DNA of 64,000 bases. It comes from Hyaloperonospora brassicae (Eukaryota; Oomycota; Peronosporomycetes; Peronosporales; Peronosporaceae). The notes below the pieces were generated by a model, which was not told where the DNA came from, did not search any database, and saw only the letters and a program-made list of their open reading frames with translations. The stretch covers positions 1,364,001 to 1,428,000 of the forward strand of contig CANTFL010000086.1 of the NCBI GenBank assembly GCA_947650285.1, given 5' to 3'. The position numbers and the translations under genes are program-made. Shown piece after piece: positions 1 to 12,329 of the stretch. Numbering within the stretch: the stretch's first letter is position 1; each line of letters opens with the position of its first letter.

Positions 1-2889
1 CAGAGACTGCTGCTGCGAAGGGACTACCGGGAACTGCTGCCTAAGTAAGAGCTCTGGCTCTCATCGGACCTTGCACTAAAGAGCACGAGGTTTTGCTATT
101 GCGTTTGTTTGTTTGTTTGTTTCTTCCTGTACAGTGCAGTGGTTGATCTGTCTATCTCTTTTACAATACCAGCCAGCTTGACAGCGACCGAATGTTCGTT
201 GACATTCACTTTGGTGTTTATGAGGTCCCAACATGGGCTTGTAAGCAGTTGGTGGTATGACCACAACTTGGAGGGAATAGTCATCTTACATGTTCAGGGA
301 ATTGCGTCGGCCCATGACCAGACAGACAGGTTCGGAGGTGTCACTCAGCAGCCAGCTATCATGACTTGCGTAACTTGTCAAGCACTGCGTCAGCTGTCGA
401 TGTACCTTCAACGCCCAGCGTTGTGGTACAAGAATTGATGATCTAGCAATGTGCTCTCGTCGATGTTTTCTACGACAACGTCAGAGAGCCCAGCAGTGCA
501 GATCTGCAAAGTATCTACGACTTATCGTGACCGGCACCTTTTCTATGACATTACGTCAGCGCGCGACGCATCTGCTTGCAATGAGAAACCGTATGCAGTC
601 TATACAGTCTACACCGATCTATGTGGTTGCCCGACTTACCTGTGTCGATTGCAGCGAACAGACAGCAGACAAGAAAGGGCGCACAATGCCTTTGATTGCA
701 TAGACTTCCCGACACTACGAGTTGCGAGTATGATCAGCTTCAACACAAGTAATGCAGCACATCCATGAGACACTGGCGCATCTCGCGTCCTCATGTAGGT
801 AGGAAGGTACATGCAACGACAGATAACATTCCGCTTTTTGCGTCTCGATGTGTCAAGTTCGTGGGGTTTCGTCACGTTGAACGCACATCACGTACAACGC
901 TCGTCCTGTAACATGTAACATGTAGCTGTACACAAAGGGCTTTTGTCACCTGTGAATATTGGAGGCCCGAAAATACGTTGCTACAGCGTGTCGTCAGCAC
1001 GCGCGGTCACAATGCCTTGGACGTGCTCGCGAACATGACAACAAAGAGCCTGCGAGACGATGGAACAAGAGGAAGCGGGAAGCGAGGGCATCCCTCCCAC
1101 CACGTCCTCACCACAGCGTACTCGTCGATTCATTGCATTGACCGCCGCCCGAGACGACTAAGAAGACACGGCCATGTCTGCGGCACCATCGCGTGTATGC
1201 ATTCGCTCGATCCATATTTGAGCAGCGTCTAGAATGAGGAAGCGATGGATTGTCATTGAGCTCGGCGTTCTCGCTGTTCATCGGCAAATTTGATGCAGTC
1301 TGCTCAACCGCGTGGCACCCGACAGGAACGAACAGCTGCAGACATCGATCCCATCCTCGAAACTTCTTTCAATCGTGCACAAGCACACGAGTTCTGTCAA
1401 AGATACGGCGCTTGTGCCTTGTCTCCCGGGCGGCGGCGCATCCATCACACAGACCGTGACTTCTGAGATGGGCGCTTGCGATCGTGCTGGTAGCCCTGCG
1501 ATGGGCATCGCTGAGAAATGCGAGATGGGCAGAGCGCAGTGACGCTACGGAATCCGCCGGAGCTCCAGATGCCGTGTCGCTGGGTCGTGATGGCAGACGA
1601 CGCAGTACACGGCGCGGCCGCTTTTGGTATCGTGCTCCAGTCCTGAGGTAATGAATCGCAGACAATATCGCAGACGGCTTCCGCTGGAAGATCCCCGAGA
1701 CGCCCCTTGCTCACTTAGCATGCCACGATGATGTAGCGGACTTACGTGAAGCCCAACGGGAAAAGGGGCTCGTCACCTACTGGACAGGTCGCATTGCGAC
1801 ACAAGACAGCCTTCAGCTTTATGCGAGTTCCTGCATGGCACAAAGACCCCCGTCATTATCTCTGCTTCTTTCGCGACGACTACAGAGCGCGTTTGGGGAT
1901 ACAATGGCGGCATACGTACGTCAATGGAGCGTATGTGGTGGCGTTATCTTCGACCTGTATCACGACCCTCGAAGGCCAGAGCAATCGGGTCGTTCACGAG
2001 GACAAGACCGTAACGCAGGAGGGATGTATCACAGAGCTCATACTTCAAAGTGTTCGACAACAATTACCAGCATCAGCGGCGCGGGAGGGCATGAAGCTAC
2101 GCACAAAGGTGGACGGGACTTGTCCCATGCAATGCATTGAGCTATTCACCCTCTCACCCTCTAGGGCATCGCACGCAGCGATGAGTCACGTGCGATCACC
2201 GGACCATTCGACATGGGTGTTGCTAACCTGACTCCGGAAGTTCGAGGCGTCTTGGACACGATACTATCGTTCAATAGAATGTCAATTCCTCTCTCAGTAT
2301 CTACTTTACTTACCATCTTGCGATACTGCGGTGGATATCGACACGCAGGTATAAGATTCACGCACATGACCAAACGCCGAGTCGTGTCGGTCGGACGGAG
2401 ACGGTGGAGAGTCGATAGTATGTCATTCGACCAGTCTGCGCCCTGCATGACTGACTAGTTGAAGCTGTGGACGAAGCAACTGTCGCCTGCCGAAAATGTC
2501 GTTGTGTCGACACGCACGCGCGGCACGTTATTTGGCGCAGAAAAAAGCTCTGCTTTATTTGCTCCCGCTTGTTCCGGCGAGATGTCGCGAGGACTGATTC
2601 TGGAAAGCCTTGCGCGAGGACTGATTCTGGAAAGCCTTGTACGAACAGTGGAAGAACGATGTTCGTGGAACGAAGTAGGGAGGTAAAAAACCTTAAGCAT
2701 ATTGTTCTTGTGGTTCTGGAGCTTCTTCTATTGTATCGGTTTTCGCGGGAGAATGTGCTGGCGTGTGCACTGCACAGTGGAATGTGTTCTCATCTCGTCG
2801 GTTTGGCTGGCAGAAATGTATGCAAATAGTCAAGCGGTAATTTATCAATATCTCGGCAGAACATATAAATATATTGCAGTCTTCCGACA
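1..2889. other. Degenerate sequence, no gene recognised
   Basis: Open frames on both strands are short (under about 160 codons), overlap one another and show no domain I recognise. A frame at 109-438 begins with a hydrophobic stretch that resembles a signal peptide but has no other support. The stretch looks like decayed repeat or transposon-flank DNA. Just upstream of position 2890 there is a TATA-like run (tatataaata-type, about 2861-2873) that could have served the coiled-coil gene that follows. Confidence 0.4.
2587..2640. repeat. 27-bp direct tandem duplication
   Basis: Two adjacent copies of a 27-base unit containing ggactgattctggaaagcc; the second copy starts 27 bases after the first. 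It is a simple local duplication with no evident function. Confidence 0.85.
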
Positions 2890-4951
2890 ATGGTGCTAAC
2901 TCGCGCTCAAGCTGCTGGTCCGAAGGCTGTGGGGATCGACGGTGACGTGAAAAAAGACGACGGAGAAATCGACGCCGCTGGTGATGGCTGTGGCGCATCG
3001 CTTGTCGTCTCTGATCAAGCACTCGTCTCCAGCGTCATGGACCACGTCGCTGCGCTCGCACAGCAATTTCTCCTCCAGACCCAGGTGCTAGCAAGAGAGC
3101 GTGCTGTCTTGCAGTACCAACAGGAAGGGCGAAATCACGCCCAGAACGCCGCGTTGATGGCTGTGCAGGCCTCAACAGAGACCAGCGTAAGGCAACTCAC
3201 GGGCCAACAACGAGACATTGCTGTTAAATTCGGAGAAGCGCTGACGGCCATGCAAGCCAGCCTCCGGGAACAACTCCAGCACCTGCAGAACGTCCGAGAT
3301 GAGCGAGGCGGTCAACTCGAGAGCAACGTTTGTAACGACTCACCCAGGCGAGCCAGGAAGTACGAAACGAAGTCTTCCAGAAGTTGATGCTGATGGAACG
3401 CAACATGGACGGCACTCTATCGCGGATGATGTAGCAAGTCCAAAAGCTTATTGAAGACAGGTCCGTTATATGCAATTTCGAAGAGAAGACAACACAAATG
3501 GTACGGCTACAAACAGCGAAGTCTACCGATCATGTTTCGGGAAAATTCATTGAGCATACGCTCAAGCTCGTCGATGACAAGCTTGTGGTGGTTCACGGTG
3601 GAAGTATTTTCACACAAGAGGCAGCGCAGATCGTCCAACAGCAAGTGGAAATGTCGACAGAGGGCATTGCAGCAGAAGTTATGGAATATGTGCAGCAGCT
3701 TGTCGAGGGCAAACTAGCTGTAACTTTCTGCGGGAACAGCACCAACCACGAGACGAGAGAGATTGTAAAGTATCAAGTGGATATGGCGATGGAAGGCGTC
3801 GCATCTGCAATAAAGGGTTCAGTGGAGCTGGACCTCAAGAAGGCGAGAGAGTCAACTCGCGATGAGCTGTTGCGGTGCGCTGAAGATGTATATGGGCCTC
3901 TCTACGAACTTGTTCGCGACTTCGTTGCAGAAACAACAACGAACGCAAACCGTCAACTAGAAGAACGCATCCAGAAAATGCTTACGCATACGCAGGCTGA
4001 GATAAATTTACAAGTGCACCGTCAAGCAGACGCGACAACGGCTATTCATGAGCACGTCAAGACGAACTGCGCGCGTATGGATAGGCGAAGCCAGCAAAGT
4101 ATTGCCGGCCTTATAAGTGCTATTGCAAGTCTCGCGAAGAAGAAGGTGAGTAAGTGCAATAAGGCTTTGCAGATAAAGGCGCCCCAAATCAATCACGACG
4201 CGTCGCGATAAAATGGTGCAACAGCCAAGCAGCACAAGGCCTCCCAATACAGCATTGAGCACAGCTTGCAGTCGGCTGTTGGTGTCAATTGCGAGACAGT
4301 TATGAAAGGCGTGAGTGAGCTGAACTCTGAATGTGAGCTCCAGAGAAGCCAAACGACCCGCTACAAGACCGACTGGACCGGCGACGGGCAAGGAGACTTT
4401 GACGAAGATGCTGAAGTCGAGAAGAGGATGCTAGAGGCATGGAAAATTTTTTATCGACATGCACCACGACATGTATCTCCTTTTCAACTGCCTAGAAGAG
4501 AGAACTGTTCATTCAGCAGCCTCGATGATGAATTTAAGGTGCTTGTAGCGTCGGAGAGGGACCAGCAACACACTGTTGCGATGGTGCTCACAAGTGATGC
4601 GACGCAGACAGAGGAGCAAGCGCGACAAACATTACCAGCAGCTATTCCGTCTTTACAGACATCACCCGACAGAACAGGGTGGTGGATGTAAGGCCTTACG
4701 CGTCCCTGGCTGGATAGACTCGTTCTTTGTAAGAAACCGAAGACAATCGAGAATTATTGCCACCACTTCGGCTGACAGCACCCAGCCTCGTGCAACTGCG
4801 GCCACCTCGAGTGCGCGCTCGAGCTCCTCTACAACCATCACATTATCGAGCGCGAGAAAATAAATTAAGTGTACCCGTGTCAGAGCTTCAGCTTCGAGTT
4901 CAAGTGAGAGCGGAGCAGACAGCACAACGCTACTTGTCGAGTACAAGGTGA
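2890..4951 (+). pseudogene. Decayed coiled-coil protein gene of unknown family
   Basis: An open frame starting MVLTRAQAAG (2890-3387) continues, after a frameshift near 3340, as one frame through 3432 (TAG) and 3498-4211. After another stop near 4210 it resumes in the same frame at 4266-4691. The translation is rich in Q, E, A, L and R with heptad-like spacing, so a long coiled coil is likely; a more acidic, less repetitive tail follows. No catalytic motif is visible. The gene ends about 25 bases from the 3' end of the hAT transposase on the other strand, so the two converge. It could be an accessory gene of that transposon, the gag-like gene of another element, or a dead host gene; I cannot decide between these. 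Confidence 0.55.
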
Positions 4952-4976
4952 ATGTCACTATCTCTATAGATGTTCA

Positions 4977-6436
4977 CTATTCCGACTTCGTTTCCTCGAC
5001 GTCGTCAGGTTGTGTCATACAATTAGCGAACTCTTCCAGAAGACCGTTGGTCATCTCGTCGAGTTCATAGTCCATTTTTTCGTCAATGGAGAAGATAAAG
5101 CTGGTAGGTGTGTGCAAGTGATGTTGTCCTTTTGGGGTCTCCTCACACTACAGCAAGTCAACAAAGTCGCTATTCAAGTTCAGGAATGAGCACATATCGG
5201 TGTTGTGCTCAGCTGGCGTCGTGCGCTGTGTAGTAAACATCTCCCTGCTTACACCGAAATCACGCTCAATATGGCACGAAGATGATGGTATTGATAAGAG
5301 CACTCTCACAGCTCTCGGTGAAACACAGTAGTCGACTTCATGATCTCGTCTTTGCAAAAACTTCAGTACTGATTCCTTTGGTGTGTAGTCTTCATTTCGT
5401 GCAACATCAACAGGAAAATCCATCCATCGATCGAGTTCCTCTTCTGCGCGTCGATCCTGCCTACTTATAGTTGGCGGTCGACTTGATCACGGCGCAAATT
5501 CTGCTTCCAGGCGGCTGAGGTGCACAACAGGTGGATGCGTCTCAAAATTAAAGGCCTCCGCGGGTTCACTTACTGCCTTAAGTAAGCCCAATAAGTTGCT
5601 TCGTATTTTTGCGTGCACATCATTCTTCCTGGTCACAGCCACCCTTCCGCTTTTTCCATGCTGACGGCACGACGAAATCACTGCACGATCGAGACTCCAC
5701 TCCGTTCTTTTATATATAGGGTGGAGTTTAACTGCATTTCAAAAACAATTGGCATTTGTGGAACTGCTTATCATTGCAATATCTGCTGAAGAAGTGTTCG
5801 TCCAATGCTTCTCGTAATTGCCTACGTAAATTCGCAGCCGGTGGTGTGAGGTCACTTGCAGAGATCCATTGAATGTTTTTGTCGGTTGATAGGTAGTGTG
5901 GCAAAGGCCGATCAGGGTCGAGGTCGTTAATACGCGCCATATACAACTGTACGAGTACTTCGACTTGAACAGGACGCCCTGCTTGACATATTTGCGTGAT
6001 CTCACCAATTTGATTCAGCACAGACAACACATGGACCAAGTCGTCGTGGTGATTAGCCAACGGGAACTCTGGTGGTGGCTGGTTGACACGAAGGGCTTTA
6101 CGCGCTCGCTCTTCATTCCACGCACTTATTGCAGACCATTTCTCAAGAATTCTCTTTAATGAACGCGTCGTGCTCAGGTAACGTGACGTAGGATGTCCAA
6201 CAAGTCGAGTGGAGGCGCCCTTAATCTTAGACTTTTAAAGCTTTGAGAATAAGTTCCCGTTCCCGGTGACAGACAACACCTTGACCTTAAAGATTGTTTG
6301 AATCATCCGTTATATCAATTCCACCATCTCCGAGTTAGCTGTAGCACTAGCACCTCCATTTACACCACATAGTGAATTTTAAGCTGCGTGGGCCATGTGT
6401 GCGAAGCACCACTCCCAATGTAAGTTAAGTTCTTTG
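4977..6436 (-). pseudogene. hAT transposase, C-terminal half (element hAT-1)
   Basis: Read on the minus strand from 6436. The translation continues directly from the part at 14380-15241 once the LTR element and one copy of its target duplication are removed: the core motif FAHMAHAA follows in frame across the junction. A middle segment at about 6060-5728 and a C-terminal block follow, the latter containing IPSSSCHIERDFGVS, MCSFLN and DFVDLL. That block is the hAT dimerisation region, in which an S/SxxxER-type motif marks the C-terminus. The last frame ends at 4977 after one internal TAG at the end of DFVDLL. Several stops and frameshifts make this a dead copy. The family call rests on these motifs and is strong; the exact subfamily is not known to me. 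Confidence 0.85.
6432..6436. repeat. Target-site duplication ctttg, left copy
   Basis: The five bases ctttg immediately before the 5' LTR are repeated immediately after the 3' LTR at 14380-14384. A perfect 5-bp duplication is the usual footprint of Ty3/Gypsy integration and fixes both element ends. Confidence 0.95.
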
Positions 6437-6821
6437 TGTAACGGGGTAGTCCGTTACGTGGAATTGTCACTTTAAAGAAAGTGACAATAAAGAATATGAA
6501 GTTGAATATTCTTTGAACAATATCACCAAAGTGGTGATATTGAAGGGTCGACCAAAGAGTCTGTTCATTGGTTGATATCTTGATGATATCAACCCACCAA
6601 TCGCCGCAAGACGCGCGCAATGAGTGGTGACGAGACGTCACCATACACTCAGTTATATTAGCATAATTAAGTTAAGTCAAACAGAGAGACATTAGTAAAA
6701 GACTTCATTAATATAGGAGTTCTGCTTTTACCTTACCTACGCTTCCTCGCTTGCCTTGTGTACGTCTGTCGGGGCACCGATACCCTTGCGTTAAGTTCAC
6801 GCAAGAGTGTGCCCCGTTACA
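6437..6821 (+). repeat. 5' LTR (385 bp)
   Basis: Begins tgtaacgggg and ends ccccgttaca, giving TG...CA termini within a longer inverted repeat. It matches the 3' LTR along its full length with scattered substitutions and small indels. It contains several perfect stem-forming repeats, for example atatcacc/ggtgatat at 6530-6550 and gatatc arms a little downstream. Confidence 0.95.
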
Positions 6822-6842
6822 CCTGGTAGCACTTTGTAGTCC
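6822..6842 (+). promoter_or_regulatory. Probable primer-binding-site position
   Basis: The sequence directly after the 5' LTR reads cctggtagcactttgtag. A TGG start one to two bases after the LTR is normal for a tRNA primer site, but I cannot match the following bases to a tRNA 3' end by eye, so only the position is supported. Confidence 0.35.
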
Positions 6843-6878
6843 TTCCAAGGACCACAACATCCAACATGAAAATGTTGG

Positions 6879-8021
6879 ATGATTAAGAGCCCTTTCACGC
6901 CACGTGAAGGGTTTACCCATTTGAGCGACATCGAATGGGGTGCGGTAGAACGAATGAGTTCTACCGTAGGCGATTTCGCTATTAGCGCCATGTTGGAGTC
7001 TCTAGAGACTAGAGACCATCAACGTGCCGCTATCGCCAAGTTCATACAACATGAACTTGTCGCCGAAAGGGAGAAAGTAGCCTTGCTTCACCAGCAAGGC
7101 TATCAACAGGCCGAGCAGTTGAGATAACTCGGTGCTTAACAGACATAGCTGTTGAGACAGCAGCAATTCCATGCTGCTGTGGGCGGAACGGCGCATGCGC
7201 GACGTCCCGAAGTCATGAAAGTTGACATCTCCAAGTACAGTGGAGTCCCGGAGGACTCCCTGTTACTATGGTTTGTCGAACTCGACCGAGCCTTAAAGGC
7301 TCGTCGCGTCGAAGATGAGCAAATGAAACTCACATTTGCTCAGACCCACTTGGCAGGGCGTGCCAAAACTTGGTACCTGGGGCTCGAGAGTAGTGACCCA
7401 AATGTGTTTAGGTCGCTAGATGACTTCAAGTCCCGGCTCAGACAAACGTTTGAGCCGCCACGGGCTGAGTTCAGGGCTCGTTAGAGCTCGTTCAGAGCTC
7501 GTTCAGAGCTCCTGAAACTCAAGCAGGGTAAGCGTGATGTGCACGCTTACGCACAACATATACGGCTCCTTGCGAGTAGTATAACTGCTAACCCAGTCCA
7601 TGAACACACGTTGATTACGGTGTTCATGCAAGGGCTCGCAGAAGGGCCCGTCAGGAGCCACCTGTTCCGCCTTGAGATGAATACGCTGGAAGATGCGATA
7701 TCAGCCGCGGAACAGGAAGACTTAATCACGAGACAGGCTCATGCTAGCTCAAACTCTTATCGTCCACCAAGAGGACAAGAGATCGGAGGTCCAGAACCAA
7801 TGGACCTCTGCTATGTTGAGAGCGAGAGACCTCGCTCTTCAAATAACAAGCGATTGCAGAGGTGCAATCTCTGTCAGAAGTTAGGGCACTACGCATACGA
7901 GTGTAGTGCTCCACGCCCAGTACCAAACAGTACTGAGCGAAATGGACGACCATTCGCCAGAAAGGGCAATGGGCGTGGGTCCAGCGCTGTTGCGAAGCCG
8001 CAACAGCGAGACGGACCATAA
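6879..8021 (+). pseudogene. gag: gag (capsid and zinc knuckle)
   Basis: A single reading frame from ATG 6879 to 8021 is interrupted by TAA at 7125 and TAG at 7482. The middle part (7152-7484 and 7539-7700) has the retrotransposon gag pattern, including TWYLGLES-type tryptophan context, LKQGKRDVHAY and FMQGL. Near the end lies a CCHC zinc knuckle, CNLCQKLGHYAYEC (C-x2-C-x4-H-x4-C), expected to bind the element's RNA. The stop at 7482 falls in a short triplication of agctcgtt-type sequence (7485-7510). The family call is secure; the gene is dead as written. Confidence 0.9.
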
Positions 8022-8163
8022 AAAAATGGTCGGGGTCAGTAGGGGCGGAGCGCCCTACTGATCCAGCAACCTCAAGAGAATTTGCAAATCTCTTGACGAA
8101 AGTTGCTCCAGATACACAATCATTGTGTGTCTCTGCACCTGGTGATGACGTTTCGCTCATCAC

Positions 8164-8680
8164 CTGAAGTTGGAAGCGACAAATGATTTGTCGCTTCGTG
8201 CCCTAGTAGACTGTGGGGCGTCGAACAACTTTGTTCGTCGCCAGTCACTAGAGGGTCGTAGGCTCAAGTTCGTTGAGCGCGACATTCCCCCTCACAAGGA
8301 CGACGGTGCGCCTTGCAACAGGCTCATCGATCACCGTTGAGAAACGTGTATTAGGAATCCACTACACGTTAGAAGGCGAACAGTACGATGATGACTTCAT
8401 CGTACTAGATCTGGATGACAAATTTGATGCCATCCTGGGATTACCTTGGCTCAGGAAGTACGAGCCAAGGGTGAGCTGGAAGCACCGATCCGTGAAGATG
8501 CCTGCCGCTTGTTCATCATATGGCCATCTGATGAACATCTTGGAGCGTCCACAAGCGTGTGGATGTTCTGCAAGTGAGTGCGATGGTCTCACTTGCGGTA
8601 CGGTCGTTAGCACGACTGCACAAGATCACAGTGTAGTTGATCACTACACTGTGGAGCAAGCTTCCGGCGGCTGTACATGA
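8164..8680 (+). pseudogene. Retroviral-type aspartic protease, frameshifted
   Basis: The active-site segment reads ALVDCGASNNFV, with DCGA in place of the usual DTGA or DSGA. A frameshift at about 8270-8295 moves the rest of the domain into the next frame, where RLATGSS and the flap-distal DAILGLPWL motif are clear (8273-8680). The order and spacing are those of Ty3/Gypsy proteases that mature Gag-Pol. The 8680-8955 interval connects to RT with further breaks. Confidence 0.85.
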
Positions 8681-8955
8681 GTACATGCTGCGCCTAAGGT
8701 TCACCACTCGAATAAGTCGAGTGGACCGAGACATGATACATGCCTAGCGGGCAGCATCTTAGAAGTAAGAAACCTGTTGCCTCCAAGGGGCAACATGGAA
8801 ATTCTAGGTCGACTGTAGAGTCGGCTGTAGAGGATCGGTCCCTGACTGTGGTTGCACAGCCAAAGTAGGAAGAAGTCGAGGTAATAAGTCCCTACGTACT
8901 TGAGGAAGGAATTCTTCAAGAGTCACTTGCTGAGGGATCAGTCCCTCAGCAACCT

Positions 8956-10895
8956 TTGGAATCAAGTTCCCAGGAAGAAACCGAGACATTGAACGTCTTG
9001 GTTAATGACGGATCAAGTGTAGGCGCTTATACGCTTGATCTGATTGTGCCTCCGAAGTTAACTTCGGAGATAACTCAGTTGCCAACGCTAGAACCGAAAC
9101 GGTTCTTGCGTGATCTACGTAGTGGCAAAGTCAAGCAGATCTGCATACTCGTCACAGAGGATGAGCATGTGGCCGATATTTGGTCGGCTACAGTATTTGC
9201 TGAGAACGAACGGGTTCTCAGCAGCTCATCGATGGACGAAAGTTTCCTCGATAAGAAGACTCGGATTGAACGATACGCGTCTCAATCCTGGGAGTCACTT
9301 CAGGCAAATCCTTTGTATAAGGATTTGATCGAATTCAGGGATGTGTATCCTGAATCCGTACCTTGCGAGTTGCCTAAGGACAAAGGCACTCTACACGAGA
9401 TCGAGCTCAAACCGGGCTCGAAATACTGTGTCATGAAGCAGTGGCCACTGCCTCGTGAACGAGTGATAGCGATCGACAAGTTCTTTGCCGATCGCTTAGC
9501 AGCGGGCCATGTGAGGGAATCAACATCCCCTCACAGCTCTCCGACCTTCTGTGTGCGAAAGGCCACAGGAGGGTGGCGGATAGTGCACGCATTCAACAAA
9601 TTGAATGCTGCAACGGGTACGGCTCAGACGCCGATACCGAGGAAGGACGTAATCATAAATGGTATGTCAAAGAGTACCATCTTTTCGTCCATGGATCTGA
9701 TTGATGGATTCTATCATATACCCATGCGTGAACGGGACATCCCGTACACAGCAGTGAGTACCCCCAGCGGGATGCTGTGGGAGTGGCTAGTGATGCCACA
9801 GGGGCTGAGAAATGCCCCTGCAACATTCAACAGATGTGTCACAAATCTGTTGAGACCGGTGCGAGACTTCGCACCGAGTTACTTCGACGATGTGTTCGTC
9901 CATAGCCGGCCTATGGACGGAAGGACGGACGTTGAAGTTCACAGAACTCACTTTCGTCAGGTTCTTCAACTTATGCGCAATCATAAGTTGTACGCCAACC
10001 TCAAGAAGTGTATATTCGAGGCTAGCGAAATACCACTTCTTGGGTGCATCGTGGGTAAACACGGCGTACACCCTGATCCCGAAAAGATCAAAGCGATCAC
10101 CGACTGGCCAGTGCCAGTCGATGTCAAGGGACTAAGGAAGTTCCTTGGACTAGCGGCGTACTAGCACAAGTACTCGCGCAACTACGCCGAGATGACTGTT
10201 CATCTTTCTTGTCTGCTCAAGAAAAATGTCAAGTGGTCATGGAACGCTGAGTGCCAGCGTTACTTTGAGGGTGTCAAGCAAAGCTTGATGCAATCGCCGA
10301 TCTTGGCGATTGCAGATCAGGACAGACAATTTCATGTGGTCTGTGACGCCAGCGATTTTTCAATCGGCTGTGCGTTAATGCAGTTCGATACAGATGGCGC
10401 GGAGCGCGTCATCTGTTATATGTCGCGTCAGCTGCAAGCAGCTGAGCGCAATTACCCAGTGCATGACTAGGAACTCCTTGCTATGAAGTACGCACAGGCT
10501 AAGTTTCGCGTCTATACGGTTCATGCGTCATTACGCACGGCCGTAAACAGTTCACATCTTTCGCAACGAATGGCGAGGTGGATGTCTTTCTTCGCGGAGT
10601 ATAACTTCTCCGTGGAGTATAAACCAGGACGACTCAATGTCGTCGCTGATGCGCTCTCGCGCAGGCCCGATTTCGAGCCGGACGCACAAATCAACAGTGA
10701 GGATAAGCCCACTGTTGTGACACTGTCAGTCAGTGTACCGTCGTCAAGTTTACTTGGCGACGTAAGAAAGGCATACGCGGAAGATAAGGATCTTCTGCGA
10801 TTGATGGATCTTCTAATGAATCCATCCAGTAAAGCCAGAAATTTTTTCCGGCTTTGTACTGATCCTCATCGGATCGGTATAGTACACGCAACGGA
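8956..10895 (+). pseudogene. pol: Reverse transcriptase and RNase H
   Basis: The RT frame (8956-10164) shows PLPRERV, the GWRIVHAFNKLN block, SMDLIDGFYHIPM with the first catalytic Asp, PQGLRNAPATF, and the catalytic YFDD box (SYFDDVFVHS). After TAG at 10162 the same frame continues into the thumb and RNase H (HVVCDASDFSIGCAL). It meets TAG at 10468 just before ELLAMKYA, then resumes to the RNase H end (YKPGRLNVVADALSRRP). A few residues appear to be missing at FRVYTVHASLRT, where this family usually has a catalytic Asp before HASLRT, so RNase H is probably inactive even apart from the stops. A frameshift near 10870-10900 leads into integrase. Confidence 0.93.
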
Positions 10896-12316
10896 TTGCT
10901 GTACTATACAGCTGCTGCCGACGACACGCCTCGTGTCGTCGTACCCGCTAATCATGATTTGCGTTTACGCATCATGTATGAGTGTCACGATGCCCCAACA
11001 GGCGGCCATCGTGGTAGAGAAAAGACTTACCTCACGGTAAGTCGTGACTTTTACTGGCCACGCCAGTATCAGTTTGTACGCAAGTACATACGTGCTTGCG
11101 AGGTTTGTCAACGGTTGAAGCCTAGTCCTTCATCCCGTGCGCCATTGCAGCCTCTGCCTGTTCTGACAGAGTGATAGCAGTACGTTTCCCGAAGACGCTC
11201 ACAAGAATAATGGTATTGTTGTGTTTGTTGACCGATTCAGCAAGATGGTCCATCTTGCTGCTGTCCCTGAGTCGATCAAGGCTCAAGGTTGTGCTCGTGT
11301 ATTTCTTGACACGATCTTCCGACTCCACGGGTAGCCCCGTGAACTCGTATCCTACCGTGACCCTCGGTTCACGGCGGCATTTTGGCAAACCGTGTTCCGT
11401 TCACTTGGAACACGATTGAAGATGTCTACTTCTGACCATCCGGAAACAGATGGACAGACGGAACGTGCGAACCGTGTCATCGAAGAGATCCTTCGAGGTT
11501 ATGCCCACTCGTTTCCGAGTTGGAGCGAATTCCTACCCATGGTGGAATTCTCCATCAATAATTCGGTGCATGCTTCAACATAGCACACACCGTTTTACGT
11601 GAATGGCCTAAGCCATCCACATGTGCCCACCCTTCTAGAGTGTGATTCTTGGATAAGGAGGGGAGGGGCTCGCTCGAGCAAAAACCGTTTTGGCTCTTGC
11701 TCATCACGTGTTGACGATAACGTCGTCACGTATGATGCCGATGTCGATCAAGTCGACATCGATGAAGAAGATCACCTCAATAATAGCGACGACGCTATTA
11801 TTGACTCGGATGATGATGACGGTGCTGGTATATTCAGCATCGTCAACGATTATACCAGCGAGGAAGAAGACAACCTCACTGAAGAAGAGAACAATCTCTT
11901 AGCAGTGCGCACGAAGCGCACTGAACGACAAAACAAAGAGTCAGCAGAGAACTTCCTGCTGACTCGAGAAGCGGTAGTCCGTTTCGTTCAGGCCTCTATC
12001 GCAAATGCGGTGGACCTTCAGAAACGGAACGCAAACAAGAATGGAAGAGCAAATGTTCTTTCATTTAATGTTAATGACCTAGTACTACTGTCAACGGTAA
12101 ACTTACATGAAAAACGCAGTCACTAGTGTCGGCAGTAGTAAATTACTGCCGAAGTACATTGGGCCATTTCGAGTGTTGCATCGCAAGGGCAATGCATACA
12201 CACTCGAATTGCCACGTAAGATACGAACGCATCCTACGTTTTACGCGGGGAGGCTCAGGCCGTACTGTCAGTACGAGCCTTCTTCTTCCGATGAAGATAG
12301 CCCCCAAGTTCAATAA
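10896..12316 (+). pseudogene. pol: Integrase with acidic insert
   Basis: The zinc-binding HHCC domain is visible at 10896-11174 (HDAPTGGHRGREKT, then CEVCQ). The core follows in pieces: VFVDRFSKMVHL, RDPRFTAAFW and TDGQTERANRVIEEILR carry the second and third catalytic acidic residues. The stretch that should hold the first catalytic Asp is absent around 11165-11185, where two frames meet. At 11700-11900 there is a highly acidic insert (runs of D and E) before the C-terminal GPY/F module (PKYIGPFRVL, 12107-12316). Stops occur near 11330 and at 11581, and there is a frameshift near 12107. Confidence 0.88.
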
Positions 12317-12329
12317 CATCCATCAAGTT

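Noticed and set aside
109..438. Possible secreted protein with signal-like start (MFVCFFLYSAVV)
   Set aside because: Low-complexity start at a gtttgttt run, no RXLR, LFLAK or cysteine pattern, and overlapping frames on the other strand.
7125..12316. Several in-frame TAG stops in the retrotransposon looked like programmed readthrough sites
   Set aside because: They sit inside conserved domains (for example before ELLAMKYA and after GLAAY), together with TAA stops, frameshifts and lost catalytic residues. Decay explains them better.
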